A stretch of 64,000 bases of DNA from assembly GCA_964370475.1 (NCBI GenBank), contig CAYJJI010000005.1, positions 1 through 64,000 on the forward strand, given 5' to 3'. Position 1 is the first letter of the stretch, and each line of letters starts with the position of its first letter. The notes below the pieces were generated by a model that was given only the letters and a program-made list of their open reading frames with translations, was not told the origin of the DNA and did not search any database. The DNA is from CAYJCL01 sp964370475 (GTDB lineage: Bacteria > Bacillota_I > Bacilli_A > RF39 > UBA660). The translations under genes and the position numbers were made by a program. Below are positions 35,654 to 44,491 of the stretch, piece by piece.

Positions 35654-36220
35654 ATGGAAAGCGATAAAGTAAAGTTATATAATCTTATATATGAGGGTAG
35701 GGGTGATTATGTTCCAAAAAACGTCGAGGTTTGCAGATATTCAGATGGAACTAAATATAAGATAAAATCAATTTTACTTAAAGAAGGGAATTTTTTTAAT
35801 AAATCTATAAGATATGATAGATTATTAGTGTTCTTAAGTGAAGGAAGATTATATGAGTATTTTTCCGGATATGAGTTGGAATTGGAACCAATTCGTTATG
35901 GTCATTTAGTTAAAAATACTTGTTGGAAATTATATTCATATGAACCTAGAGATTGTTATGATGAGTATATATTTGTAAATATGCATGAATTAACTGTAGA
36001 AGAGTTTCAAAAGCTAGTAGATTGTTATAGTTTTTTTGAAGATATTATTAAAGAGGAAGTACCTAAATTTATGGAAGGGTTATATAGTCAAAGAATTAGA
36101 GTTGATAAAGAAAAAGCTGAAAAAGAATTTCAAGCTAAGAAGAAAGAACAAGAAAAATTAGATGCAGAAAACAATTTTTTTGATCAATTACGTTTAAGAA
36201 GAGATCTTAATAATAAATAG
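35654..36220 (+). CDS. Uncharacterised cytoplasmic protein
   Basis: 188 residues from ATG 35654, which has RBS TTGGAGGG. The frame is open back to a TTG at 35597, but that stretch contains the promoter. Domain of about 150 residues (KLYNLIYEGRGDYVPKNVEV, LLVFLSEGRLYEYFSGYELE, CWKLYSYEPRDCYDEYIF) with five Cys, then a Lys/Glu coiled-coil tail (EKAEKEFQAKKKEQEKLDAE). No signal or membrane segment. I do not recognise a family. Confidence 0.62.
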   Translation: MESDKVKLYNLIYEGRGDYVPKNVEVCRYSDGTKYKIKSILLKEGNFFNKSIRYDRLLVFLSEGRLYEYFSGYELELEPIRYGHLVKNTCWKLYSYEPRDCYDEYIFVNMHELTVEEFQKLVDCYSFFEDIIKEEVPKFMEGLYSQRIRVDKEKAEKEFQAKKKEQEKLDAENNFFDQLRLRRDLNNK

Positions 36221-36243
36221 AGACTATATAGTCTTTTTTTTTA
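36221..36243 (+). terminator. Rho-independent terminator
   Basis: AGACTATATAGTCT (36221-36234) folds on itself and runs into a long T-tract. Confidence 0.75.
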
Positions 36244-36356
36244 TTTCTTTGTTTGTGTTATTTTACTTTTTTAAGTTTTACTACTCTCTATATTAAGTTA
36301 TATCTTGTTTATGTATTAATTATATAATATAATTATTATGAGAGTAGGGGTATATA

Positions 36357-37913
36357 ATGAATGAACAAAAGAATACTTATGAACAATTAAATAATAATGC
36401 TGCTAAACCTGATAATAATGGTTTAGCAGATAATGGATTACAATCATTAACACCGGAACAGCCGGTGATGGCAGAGCAACCTCTTATGGTTGAACAACCA
36501 ATTGCTGCTGAGCAACCAATTGTGGTCGAGCAGCCGGTTGTGTTTGAACAACCTGTTATGGTGGAACAACCAATTGTGACTGAACAATCTGCTGTAGTTG
36601 AAGAACCGGTTGTTAATATGAGTGATAATGGATTAGGATCTTCTAGTTTTAATAATAGTCCTAAAAAGAAAAAAGTGTCAGTTACATTTATAATTATTAT
36701 AATTCTTCTTATATTGAATGTTTGTGCTGCGGGATATTTATTTTTATCTAATGATGATGAAAATATTAAAAATAACGATTCAGATACTACAATATCTGAT
36801 GATGAATCTGATGATGAATCTGATGATAAAACTGATGATGAAACTGATGATGAAACTGATGATACTAACGATTTTGTTAAAAATTCATTAGGTGATTTAG
36901 GTGGTTATTCTAGTATCTTTGAAGATATTGAAGATGATGTTATAAACTTAGTTATTGAGTCTAAAAAAGATATGAATGCTTATGAAGATGCTGAATTTAA
37001 GTGGGATATTTCTGCTAATGAAGGTAGTGAAGAAGTTATTGCTTATTATGAAGGGGATACACTATATTTTCAAGCTGATGGAAAAATAATTGCTCGTGAA
37101 TATATGGGTGGAAGTGCTGGAGATAATGCTTATTCGACTTTTGGAGATTTTTATTATTTAGAAACTTTAGATCTTAGCGGATTAGATACATCAAATACAG
37201 TTGGTATGTCTGCAATGTTTGCAGGATTATCTAGTCTTATTGATATTGAATTTGGTGATTTTGATACTAGTAATGTTACTGACATGTCTAATATGTTTTA
37301 TGAAACTAGTAGTTTATCTAATATTGACTTATCAGGATTTGATACTTCAAAAGTAACTGATATGAGTTATATGTTTGAAGATTTTGGTCGTTATAATTCA
37401 GTTGGTATATTTGGTGATGATGAGGATTTTGTATATGTTAATACTCATTTAGATTTGTCTAGTTTTGATACTAGTAATACTTCTGATATGAAGGGAATGT
37501 TTAAAAATTCAGCATTTACTACTATTGATTTAAGTAGTTTTGATACTAGTCTTATTTCTAGTATGATGAATATGTTTTATGGAGTTGATAATGCGGATCA
37601 TATTGATTTAACTTCTTTTGATACTAGAAATGTTACTAGTATGTATAATATGTTTTCAGACAGTTCTTTAAAGACTGTTGATTTATCAAGTTTTGATACA
37701 ACTAGTGTTAGTGATTTTGTGTGGATGTTTTCTTCTTGTGAGTTTGATTCACTTGATTTGAGTAACTTTACTTTTAATGATAATGCTTCTGTTTCTGGAA
37801 TGTTTAGTGCTGCTAAAACTACTGTGTATGTAGGTTCTCAAGATCATTATAGTTTATTAACAGATGAAAGTACTACTAATAGCTTGAGTGATGTTACTAT
37901 AAAAATTAAATAA
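36357..37913 (+). CDS. Membrane-anchored DUF285 (26-residue repeat) surface protein
   Basis: This 518-residue protein has an N-terminal cytoplasmic region rich in EQP(V/I)-type repeats (about residues 30-85), one membrane helix (SVTFIIIIILLILNVCAAGY, about 107-126) and an acidic SDDE/TDDE stalk (about 142-172). The C-terminal domain consists of about nine DUF285-type repeats (about 265-500: LDLSSFDTSNTSDMKGMF, IDLSSFDTSLISSMMNMF and variants). These repeats are found in surface proteins of Listeria, mycoplasmas and lactobacilli. The protein is not lipidated and has no LPXTG; it is held by its single helix. Adhesion or binding is inferred. Confidence 0.82.
   Translation: MNEQKNTYEQLNNNAAKPDNNGLADNGLQSLTPEQPVMAEQPLMVEQPIAAEQPIVVEQPVVFEQPVMVEQPIVTEQSAVVEEPVVNMSDNGLGSSSFNNSPKKKKVSVTFIIIIILLILNVCAAGYLFLSNDDENIKNNDSDTTISDDESDDESDDKTDDETDDETDDTNDFVKNSLGDLGGYSSIFEDIEDDVINLVIESKKDMNAYEDAEFKWDISANEGSEEVIAYYEGDTLYFQADGKIIAREYMGGSAGDNAYSTFGDFYYLETLDLSGLDTSNTVGMSAMFAGLSSLIDIEFGDFDTSNVTDMSNMFYETSSLSNIDLSGFDTSKVTDMSYMFEDFGRYNSVGIFGDDEDFVYVNTHLDLSSFDTSNTSDMKGMFKNSAFTTIDLSSFDTSLISSMMNMFYGVDNADHIDLTSFDTRNVTSMYNMFSDSSLKTVDLSSFDTTSVSDFVWMFSSCEFDSLDLSNFTFNDNASVSGMFSAAKTTVYVGSQDHYSLLTDESTTNSLSDVTIKIK
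36451..36617 (+). repeat. EQPV/EQPI tandem coding repeat
   Basis: Seven or more imperfect units of about 21 bases encode VEQPV, AEQPI and similar within the intracellular N-terminus of the DUF285 protein. Confidence 0.75.
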
Positions 37914-37933
37914 TATAGAAATGAGAGATAGTT

Positions 37934-38926
37934 ATGTATAATGATAATAATATTGAACAGTTAAATTTACAAGGAGATAATGGTGATTCTAATTTATCTG
38001 GTATGAATGTTAATGAACCAAATAAATCTTCTAAAAGAAATATAATAATAATTATTATATTATCTTTAACATTAGCTGGTTTAGGGTATGCTATTTTTAC
38101 TCGTGAAAATGATAAGAGTTTTAATGATTCAAATAGCGAAGATAAAGATGTAGTTGATGATGATGTTGAAGAAGAAGTTGATTATGTTTGGGAAGCTTCA
38201 ACATTTCTTGATGAATATAGAGCTAGTGGTAAAGAATTAACAATAGATACTAATTTGATTTCTGGACAAACGTTGCCTTTATCTTTAGAAACTATTAGTA
38301 CTTTTGTTGGACCTGTAAAAGCATGGGGTATCGGGTCTAGTAATCTTGAGGCGAATAGTTTGATGGAATTATTAGATAATTCTTATTTACTTGTTACTGG
38401 TACATCTATGGGACATGGTGCAAGTATTAGTTTATATGATTATGATGAAACTCCTACTGATGAAGACTATAGAGAGTATGCTTCTAATATATATTTTGAT
38501 GATGATTTAGTAAAATATTCTAATGATACTAAATTAAGTCAGTATATTGAAGATAATAATTGGAGTTTGCATTTAAATTTACCTAGAACTGAATATACTA
38601 CTAAAGATAAAGAACGTTTATTTGAAATTGTTGATATGTTTGGAGATCCAACTGAAATATATATGTTTCAATCTAGTGATGTAGAATATGATTCTAATGG
38701 ATGGATTAAAAGATCGGAAGTTATTTTAGATAATGGATTTATTATAAATTTTTATAATATGATTTGGAGAGGTGAAGGTTATACTGTTAGTTTAATGGTT
38801 ACGGAAACTGCTTATGATACTGTTTATAGTTCTAATAAATTAGAATGGTTTTCATATTATCCAAGTGAAGATTTTGATATTTGGTCAGATTCTACTAGTT
38901 ATAGTAAAGTAGATATTAATAGATAA
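37934..38926 (+). CDS. Membrane-anchored protein with acidic stalk, unknown C-terminal domain
   Basis: This 330-residue protein repeats the architecture of its neighbour: Asn-rich intracellular leader, one helix (NIIIIIILSLTLAGLGYAIF, about residues 36-55), acidic stalk (DDDVEEEVDY), then an extracellular domain of about 250 residues. The domain contains VWEASTFLDEYRASGKELT, WGIGSSNLEANSLMELLDN and EIVDMFGDPTEIYMF, with no Cys. I do not recognise the domain. It lies 20 bases after the DUF285 gene and ends at a terminator, so the two are one operon. Confidence 0.68.
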   Translation: MYNDNNIEQLNLQGDNGDSNLSGMNVNEPNKSSKRNIIIIIILSLTLAGLGYAIFTRENDKSFNDSNSEDKDVVDDDVEEEVDYVWEASTFLDEYRASGKELTIDTNLISGQTLPLSLETISTFVGPVKAWGIGSSNLEANSLMELLDNSYLLVTGTSMGHGASISLYDYDETPTDEDYREYASNIYFDDDLVKYSNDTKLSQYIEDNNWSLHLNLPRTEYTTKDKERLFEIVDMFGDPTEIYMFQSSDVEYDSNGWIKRSEVILDNGFIINFYNMIWRGEGYTVSLMVTETAYDTVYSSNKLEWFSYYPSEDFDIWSDSTSYSKVDINR

Positions 38927-38936
38927 AATATAAAAT

Positions 38937-38960
38937 GTACGATTTATCGTGCTTTTTTTC
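38937..38960 (+). terminator. Rho-independent terminator
   Basis: GTACGA (38937-38942) pairs with TCGTGC (38947-38952, one G-U pair) across a TTTA loop, then T's. Confidence 0.7.
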
Positions 38961-38998
38961 AATATATGTAGTATAATCAATGAGCGAAAGAAGGAAGA

Positions 38999-40582
38999 AT
39001 GAAAAAATTTAGCGAATTAGGTCTTAGTAAAGAGGTATTAAGATCGATAGAAAAAATGGGTTATGAAAATCCAAGCCCAATACAAGAATTATTAATACCT
39101 GAAGTGTTATCTGGAAAAGATGCAATTGGTCAAGCTCAGACTGGAACTGGAAAAACTTTGGCTTATGCTGCTAGTATTTTAAGTGCTATTGATGTTAGTA
39201 CTAAATATGTTCAAGCTATTATTTTAGTTCCTACAAGAGAATTAGCTTTACAAGTTAAAGAAGAGTTTTTATTGCTTAATAAAGATTCGAATTTTGATGT
39301 AGTAGCTTTATATGGAGGTTCTAGCGTTGGTGTTCAAAGTAAAGAATTATCACGTGGAGCTGATATAGTTGTTGGTACTCCTGGTAGAGTAATTGATTTT
39401 ATTAAAAGAGGAAAGTTAAAAATTAATAATATTAAGTATTTTGTTTTAGACGAAGCAGATATTATGTTAGATATGGGATTTTTAGAAGATATTGAAATGG
39501 TATTTAAGAAATCTAATGATTCTAAACAAGTATTATTATTAAGTGCTACTATGGCTAAAGAGATTAAAGGTTTAGCAAGTAAGTATATGAAAAGTGATTA
39601 TGATCACTTAGAAGTTAAGTCTGATACTAAGACTAGTGATAATGTAGAGCAAAGTTATTATTTAGTTAGTGATAAGACTAGAGTAGAAGTTTTATGTAGA
39701 ATTCTTGATTTAAAGAACTCTAAAAGAACTATTATATTTTGTGAAACTAAAAGGGAAGTTGATCAATTAAATACTGAGTTAGCTATTAGAGGTTATAACA
39801 GTGAAGTAATGCATGGTGATGTTTCTCAAGATATGAGAATTAAAACTTTAGATAAGTTTAAAAATGGTGCGTTTAAGTTCTTAATTGCTACAGATGTAGC
39901 AGCAAGAGGAATACATGTTAATGATATTGAATGTGTTATTAATTATAAATTACCTTTTGATAAGGAAACTTATGTACATAGAATTGGACGTACTGGTAGA
40001 GCTTCTTCTAAGGGTGAGGCAATCAGTTTAGTTGCTCATAAGAGTATGAGATTTTTAGATGCTATTGTTAAATTTACTAAGAGTAATATTACTAGGTGTG
40101 AATTACCAAGTAGTGAGGAAATAGTTAAATTAAAATATCAACAAGTTATTGATGAAGCTAATGCTTATACTAAAGAAGATTTAGTAGATGCATATAATTA
40201 TGTAAGAGATTTATCTAAACATGATTTAATGAATGTAGCAGCTGCGCTACTTAAAGTGACTGTTGATAAACAAATTGGTCATAATTCTCGTAAGAGTGTT
40301 GAAGTTAAGGAAAATATTTATAAACAATTAAATAAAGGTAGTGTAAGGCTATTTGTTAATATTGGTTCTAAGGATAGACTTAAAAAGGGAAGTTTATTAG
40401 ATTTTCTTAAAGAAAAAACTAAAATAGATAAAGATAATTTTACTAATATAGAAATTTTATCGACATTTACATTTGTTGATGTTAATTCTAAAGTAGTAGA
40501 TGAATTTATGAGAAAAATTCAAAATACGAAATATAATGATCGTAAAGTAAGAGTTGAAAAGGGTAAAAAGCAAGGGAAGTAA
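38999..40582 (+). CDS. DEAD-box RNA helicase with DbpA-type RNA-binding domain
   Basis: This 527-residue helicase has the full motif set: Q-motif (YENPSPIQE), AQTGTGKT (about residue 44), PTRELALQ, GTPGRVIDF, LDEADIMLDMGF (about 150), SAT (about 181), LIATDVAARGI and HRIGRTGRA. The C-terminal region (about 453-527: VRLFVNIGSKDRLKKGSLLD, to KVRVEKGKKQGK) is the DbpA-type RRM, which in relatives binds 23S rRNA. It probably assists ribosome assembly or cold adaptation. A single gene; the element at 40583-40638 begins right after its stop codon. Confidence 0.92.
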   Translation: MKKFSELGLSKEVLRSIEKMGYENPSPIQELLIPEVLSGKDAIGQAQTGTGKTLAYAASILSAIDVSTKYVQAIILVPTRELALQVKEEFLLLNKDSNFDVVALYGGSSVGVQSKELSRGADIVVGTPGRVIDFIKRGKLKINNIKYFVLDEADIMLDMGFLEDIEMVFKKSNDSKQVLLLSATMAKEIKGLASKYMKSDYDHLEVKSDTKTSDNVEQSYYLVSDKTRVEVLCRILDLKNSKRTIIFCETKREVDQLNTELAIRGYNSEVMHGDVSQDMRIKTLDKFKNGAFKFLIATDVAARGIHVNDIECVINYKLPFDKETYVHRIGRTGRASSKGEAISLVAHKSMRFLDAIVKFTKSNITRCELPSSEEIVKLKYQQVIDEANAYTKEDLVDAYNYVRDLSKHDLMNVAAALLKVTVDKQIGHNSRKSVEVKENIYKQLNKGSVRLFVNIGSKDRLKKGSLLDFLKEKTKIDKDNFTNIEILSTFTFVDVNSKVVDEFMRKIQNTKYNDRKVRVEKGKKQGK

Positions 40583-40638
40583 TCTTAATTAAATCTTAAT
40601 AAATATTAAATTATTTATTAAGATTTTTTTGTTATAAT
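40583..40638 (+). promoter_or_regulatory. Composite element: direct repeat, hairpin/T-run and -10 box before vanY-like gene (copy 1)
   Basis: TCTTAA occurs at 40583-40588 and 40594-40599, exactly 11 bp apart, the spacing of OmpR/PhoB/VanR-class operators. CTTAATAAAT (40595-40604) and ATTTATTAAG (40613-40622) form a hairpin followed by a T-run, which can terminate the helicase transcript. TATAAT (40633-40638) follows at once. A near-identical copy precedes the response-regulator gene at 41801-41857. Confidence 0.7.
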
Positions 40639-40653
40639 TGATGTGGTGATGTC

Positions 40654-41751
40654 ATGAAGAAGAAAAAATTAAAGTTAAGTGTTCTAGTAATAACTGTGCT
40701 TGTTATAGTTGTAATTGTTAATTTAGGAAAAAATATTTTAGGAGATAGTAGTTTAAATAGGGATTTAATTAATTTAGATAATTTTAAACATAATGAATTA
40801 GTAGCAATTATAGATGATACTAAGTTATATAATTATACTGAGGAGTATTTCGGAGATTATTATGAAACTTATAATTTTCAATTGGAAGAAAATGATTATA
40901 GCTTAAGATTATTTTATGATGTTTATGAAACTAATATAGATGATTTTACTTTATCAATAAATAAAGATGAGTTTATCGATAATAAAGATAATATTATAGA
41001 TACATTGAATAGTTTTAATGATTATTTTGGGATTAGTGATGAGTTAATAGTTGATAGAATTATTGATATATATAATTCTGATGATGAAATATTTGAGTTG
41101 GGTAATGAGTATGTAATTTATGATAATGTTAAACATAATATTATGATATTTTGTTATGATTTAAATGAACATATTCAAATTGATTATCGTTTTAAGGAAG
41201 AAATGATTGAGTTATCAGATACTAGTGTATTACTTATTAATAATGATAATCCTTTAAGTAATACTTATGAACCTAGTTTATCTTTATTTAATGGTTTTAT
41301 GGTTAATGATACTATTGTAAGTATATTAGATGTAATGTTTGAAGATGCAATTAATGAAGGAATTGATTTAAGTATTACTAGTGCTTATAGATCTGTTAGT
41401 GATCAACAAATAATATTTGATTCTAATATGAATAGATATATGAGTGAAGGATTTAGCTATGAAGAAGCTGTTTTAAAAACTAATGAATATGTTAATAATC
41501 CTGGAGCTTCTGAACATCATACTGGTTTAGCAATAGATTTTGCAAGTGGTGTTGGTAGATCATCTTGGATATGGCTTGATAATAATGCGTATAAGTATGG
41601 ATTTATTAAAAGATATGAAGATGATAAAGTAGCAGTAACAGGTGTTAATTATGAAGCTTGGCATTATTATTATGTAGGTGAAAGTATTGCAAAATATATT
41701 TATTTTAATAGATTGTCTTTAGAAGAGTTTGAACAAGTTACTTTAAAATAA
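40654..41751 (+). CDS. VanY-like D-alanyl-D-alanine carboxypeptidase
   Basis: This 365-residue protein is anchored by one N-terminal helix (LSVLVITVLVIVVIVNLG). About 190 unknown acidic residues precede an M15B peptidase domain (about residues 210-355). The zinc and catalytic motifs are intact: TSAYRSVSDQQ (about 241), GASEHHTGLAIDFA (His and Asp ligands, about 283-294) and EAWHYYYVG (His ligand, about 333). Such enzymes trim the terminal D-Ala from peptidoglycan stem peptides outside the membrane. The shared upstream element links it to the two-component system that follows. Confidence 0.85.
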   Translation: MKKKKLKLSVLVITVLVIVVIVNLGKNILGDSSLNRDLINLDNFKHNELVAIIDDTKLYNYTEEYFGDYYETYNFQLEENDYSLRLFYDVYETNIDDFTLSINKDEFIDNKDNIIDTLNSFNDYFGISDELIVDRIIDIYNSDDEIFELGNEYVIYDNVKHNIMIFCYDLNEHIQIDYRFKEEMIELSDTSVLLINNDNPLSNTYEPSLSLFNGFMVNDTIVSILDVMFEDAINEGIDLSITSAYRSVSDQQIIFDSNMNRYMSEGFSYEEAVLKTNEYVNNPGASEHHTGLAIDFASGVGRSSWIWLDNNAYKYGFIKRYEDDKVAVTGVNYEAWHYYYVGESIAKYIYFNRLSLEEFEQVTLK

Positions 41752-41800
41752 GCGAATATGAAGTAGGATGTTAGATAAATTTTGAATTTTTTTTGTATAG

Positions 41801-41857
41801 TCTTAATTAAATCTTAATAAATATAAAGGTATTTATTAAGTTTTTTTTTGTTATAAT
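41801..41857 (+). promoter_or_regulatory. Composite element before the response regulator gene (copy 2)
   Basis: TCTTAA at 41801-41806 and 41812-41817 (11 bp apart). The hairpin is CTTAATAAATA (41813-41823) with TATTTATTAAG (41830-41840), then nine T's, then TATAAT (41852-41857). Sequence and spacing almost match the 40583-40638 element. Confidence 0.72.
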
Positions 41858-41877
41858 GTTATTAGAGAGGTGTAGTT

Positions 41878-42585
41878 ATGAGTAAAATTTTAGTAGTTGA
41901 TGATGATAAAGAAATAGTTAAAGCTATTGATATTTATTTAAGTGGTGAAGGTTTTAATATTGTTAGTGCTTATGATGGTGAGGTTGCTATCAAGTTAGTT
42001 GATGATAGTATAGATTTAATACTTATGGATATAATGATGCCTAATATGGATGGAATTAGTGCAGTTAAAAAAATTAGGGAAAATTATAATATTCCAATTA
42101 TTTTCTTATCTGCTAAGAGTGAGGATTATGACAAAATAGAAGGCTTAAATATTGGAGCTGATGATTATGTTACTAAACCTTTTAATCCTTTAGAATTAAT
42201 AGCTAGAGTTAATTCACAACTTCGTAGATACAATAATTTTTATAAAAAAGATTTGATTGATGTATATAGAAGTGGTGACTTGGTAGTAGATGACTCTAAG
42301 AAGAAAGTAACTATAATGGATAAGTTGATTAAATTAACTCCTACTGAGTATAATGTTTTGTTGTTTTTGTTAAAAAATAAAGGTAGAGTTTATTCCATTG
42401 AAGAGATTTATAATAATACTAATTCTGGAGACAGTTATGATGTCTCTAACATTATGGCTGTTCATATACGACATATAAGAGAAAAGATAGAGATAAATCC
42501 TAAGGATCCTAAATATTTAAAAGTTATTTGGGGTGTTGGATATAAGTTAGAAGATATTAAGGAGGATAACAATGAAAAAGAATAG
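41878..42585 (+). CDS. OmpR/VanR-type response regulator
   Basis: This 235-residue regulator has a receiver domain (VVDDDKEI acidic pocket, phospho-acceptor Asp in LILMDIMMPNMDG at about residue 51, switch Lys in TKPFNP at about 101) and a winged-helix DNA-binding domain (about 135-230: LTPTEYNVLLFLLKNKGRVY, MAVHIRHIREKIE, YLKVIWGVGYKLE). The nearest named type is VanR. It overlaps the histidine kinase gene by 14 bases. The TCTTAA direct repeats in front of it and of the VanY-like gene are probable binding sites. Confidence 0.9.
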   Translation: MSKILVVDDDKEIVKAIDIYLSGEGFNIVSAYDGEVAIKLVDDSIDLILMDIMMPNMDGISAVKKIRENYNIPIIFLSAKSEDYDKIEGLNIGADDYVTKPFNPLELIARVNSQLRRYNNFYKKDLIDVYRSGDLVVDDSKKKVTIMDKLIKLTPTEYNVLLFLLKNKGRVYSIEEIYNNTNSGDSYDVSNIMAVHIRHIREKIEINPKDPKYLKVIWGVGYKLEDIKEDNNEKE

Positions 42586-44488
42586 TTTATATATTATTGG
42601 AAGAAGACTTGCTTATATATTTATTCCTATATTAGTTGTTGTTTTATTAGCTTGTGCTGTTGTTTTTAAAATTGTTGAGGATGATGGATCGCAAGCATAT
42701 TTGGAAAATAGTTATTATGATAGTGAATTGTTTATGGATGTTAATCAATCAATGATGCAGGAGTTTTTACATTATGTATATTATAATAATAGTGACTCTG
42801 GTGAAGTATTTGAAATGGGTGATATTATATACCATTATATATCAGTACCGCTTTATAATCCTAATTTAGTTGAATTTTATTTAATAAATAAAGAGAATTT
42901 AACTATATATAGTAATGTTAGTGATATGGGTTCTATTGCTAGTCAATTAGATGGAATTAGACAAAGTAAGTATTACTATGTAATGGAGAATGGTAAAGTA
43001 GAATCTACTTTAGGTGATATGTATTTAAGTAGCAATATGTCGTATGAAAATATAGATGTTTATTATAAGCTTGGTAATACACAATATATTGATAGTGAGT
43101 TTTATTTTATAAATATTGGGTATCAAATAATAGAAAGTACTCATCAACATATTTTAGTTATTGCTTTAAGTGCTTTAATTTTATTAATATTCTTTATAGT
43201 TGTAATGTTTAGAGGAATGGGTAGAATAAAAGATAGTGATGAAATCAGTTTGAATTTCATTGATGATTGGCCTTTAGAAATAGTATTAGCTGGTTTATGG
43301 GCAGTATTATATGCATTTTCTTCCTTAATGATGAATTTTTATTATGTTAGTTATGATTTAGGAGCTATTGTTACTTATGGACTTTGTTATTTCTTGTTAT
43401 TGGTGTTTTTGAATACTGTTACTAAGAGATGTAAAATAGGTATGGTATTTGAAAATACTATTACTTATAAGTTATTTAAGTTATTAATAAAATTTATTAA
43501 AAGTATTCCAGAGAATTTTAAATTTTATTTAATACTTACTTGTTTGATATTTATTAATTTATTAATTTTAGTTTTTAGATTTAATAATATTTTAGTGACT
43601 ACTATTTTCTTTGTTACATGGATAGTATTAGGTATTTGGTTTATTAAGCATATTAAAAGTATTTATAGAATAGAAGAAGTTATTGATGATATTTATAATA
43701 ATGGAGTTAGTGATATTGATTTTACTTTATATAATGATAATTATTTGGATGTAGTTAAACAATTATCTAAGATTAGTAGTGGTTATAATGAAGCTATAGA
43801 AGCTAAGATAAGTAGTGAGAGAATGAAGAGTGAATTAATTACTAATGTTTCTCATGATATTAAAACTCCGTTAACTTCTATTATTAATTATGTAGATTTA
43901 CTTAGTAAGGAAGATATTAAAAATAAGAAGGTTTTAGAATATATTGATATTCTTAAGGCTAAATCTGATAGATTAAAGAAGTTAACTGAGGATTTAGTGG
44001 AAGTTTCTAAGGCTAGTAGTGGGAATTTGAAGATAGATTTTAATAAGATTAATGTTTTAGAATTACTTAATCAATTAAATGGTGAATATTCTAATAAATT
44101 TAGAGACAGTAATTTGATATTAGATTGTGATAAGATTGATAAGAAGTTAAATATTAGTGCTGATAGCAAATATATTTACCGTGTTTTTGATAATTTATAT
44201 GGAAATGTAGTTAAATATTCAATGAGTAATACAAATGTGTATATTAGCGTTTTAGAAGATGAAGATAATGTTAGTGTTATGATTAAGAATATTTCAGCTA
44301 ATAAACTAAACATTAGTAAGGAAGAATTGATCCAAAGATTTGTTAGGGGAGATGAGTCTCGTAATGATGGTGGTAGTGGACTTGGGTTGTCAATAGTTGA
44401 AAATTTGGTAAAACTTCAGAATGGAAACTTTGATATAATTATAGATGGAGATTTGTTTAAGGTAGTTGTTACTTTTAGAAAGTGGTAG
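42572..44488 (+). CDS. Membrane histidine kinase (VanS-like)
   Basis: This 638-residue kinase has an N-terminal helix, an extracellular sensor region (about residues 32-185) and several further helices (about 190-365). A dimerisation domain follows with the phospho-acceptor His in NVSHDIKTPLTSI (about 427), then an ATPase domain with GSGLGLSIVENLV (about 606). It is larger than VanS, with an extra multi-helix membrane part, so the sensing mode differs. It partners the preceding response regulator. The next gene (YfhO) starts three bases after its stop, linking signalling and glycosylation genes. Confidence 0.88.
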   Translation: MKKNSLYIIGRRLAYIFIPILVVVLLACAVVFKIVEDDGSQAYLENSYYDSELFMDVNQSMMQEFLHYVYYNNSDSGEVFEMGDIIYHYISVPLYNPNLVEFYLINKENLTIYSNVSDMGSIASQLDGIRQSKYYYVMENGKVESTLGDMYLSSNMSYENIDVYYKLGNTQYIDSEFYFINIGYQIIESTHQHILVIALSALILLIFFIVVMFRGMGRIKDSDEISLNFIDDWPLEIVLAGLWAVLYAFSSLMMNFYYVSYDLGAIVTYGLCYFLLLVFLNTVTKRCKIGMVFENTITYKLFKLLIKFIKSIPENFKFYLILTCLIFINLLILVFRFNNILVTTIFFVTWIVLGIWFIKHIKSIYRIEEVIDDIYNNGVSDIDFTLYNDNYLDVVKQLSKISSGYNEAIEAKISSERMKSELITNVSHDIKTPLTSIINYVDLLSKEDIKNKKVLEYIDILKAKSDRLKKLTEDLVEVSKASSGNLKIDFNKINVLELLNQLNGEYSNKFRDSNLILDCDKIDKKLNISADSKYIYRVFDNLYGNVVKYSMSNTNVYISVLEDEDNVSVMIKNISANKLNISKEELIQRFVRGDESRNDGGSGLGLSIVENLVKLQNGNFDIIIDGDLFKVVVTFRKW

Positions 44489-44491
44489 TGT

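Noticed and set aside
40654..44488. Vancomycin resistance operon
   Set aside because: VanY-, VanR- and VanS-like genes are present but no vanH, vanA/B ligase or vanX. The set fits general cell-wall control.
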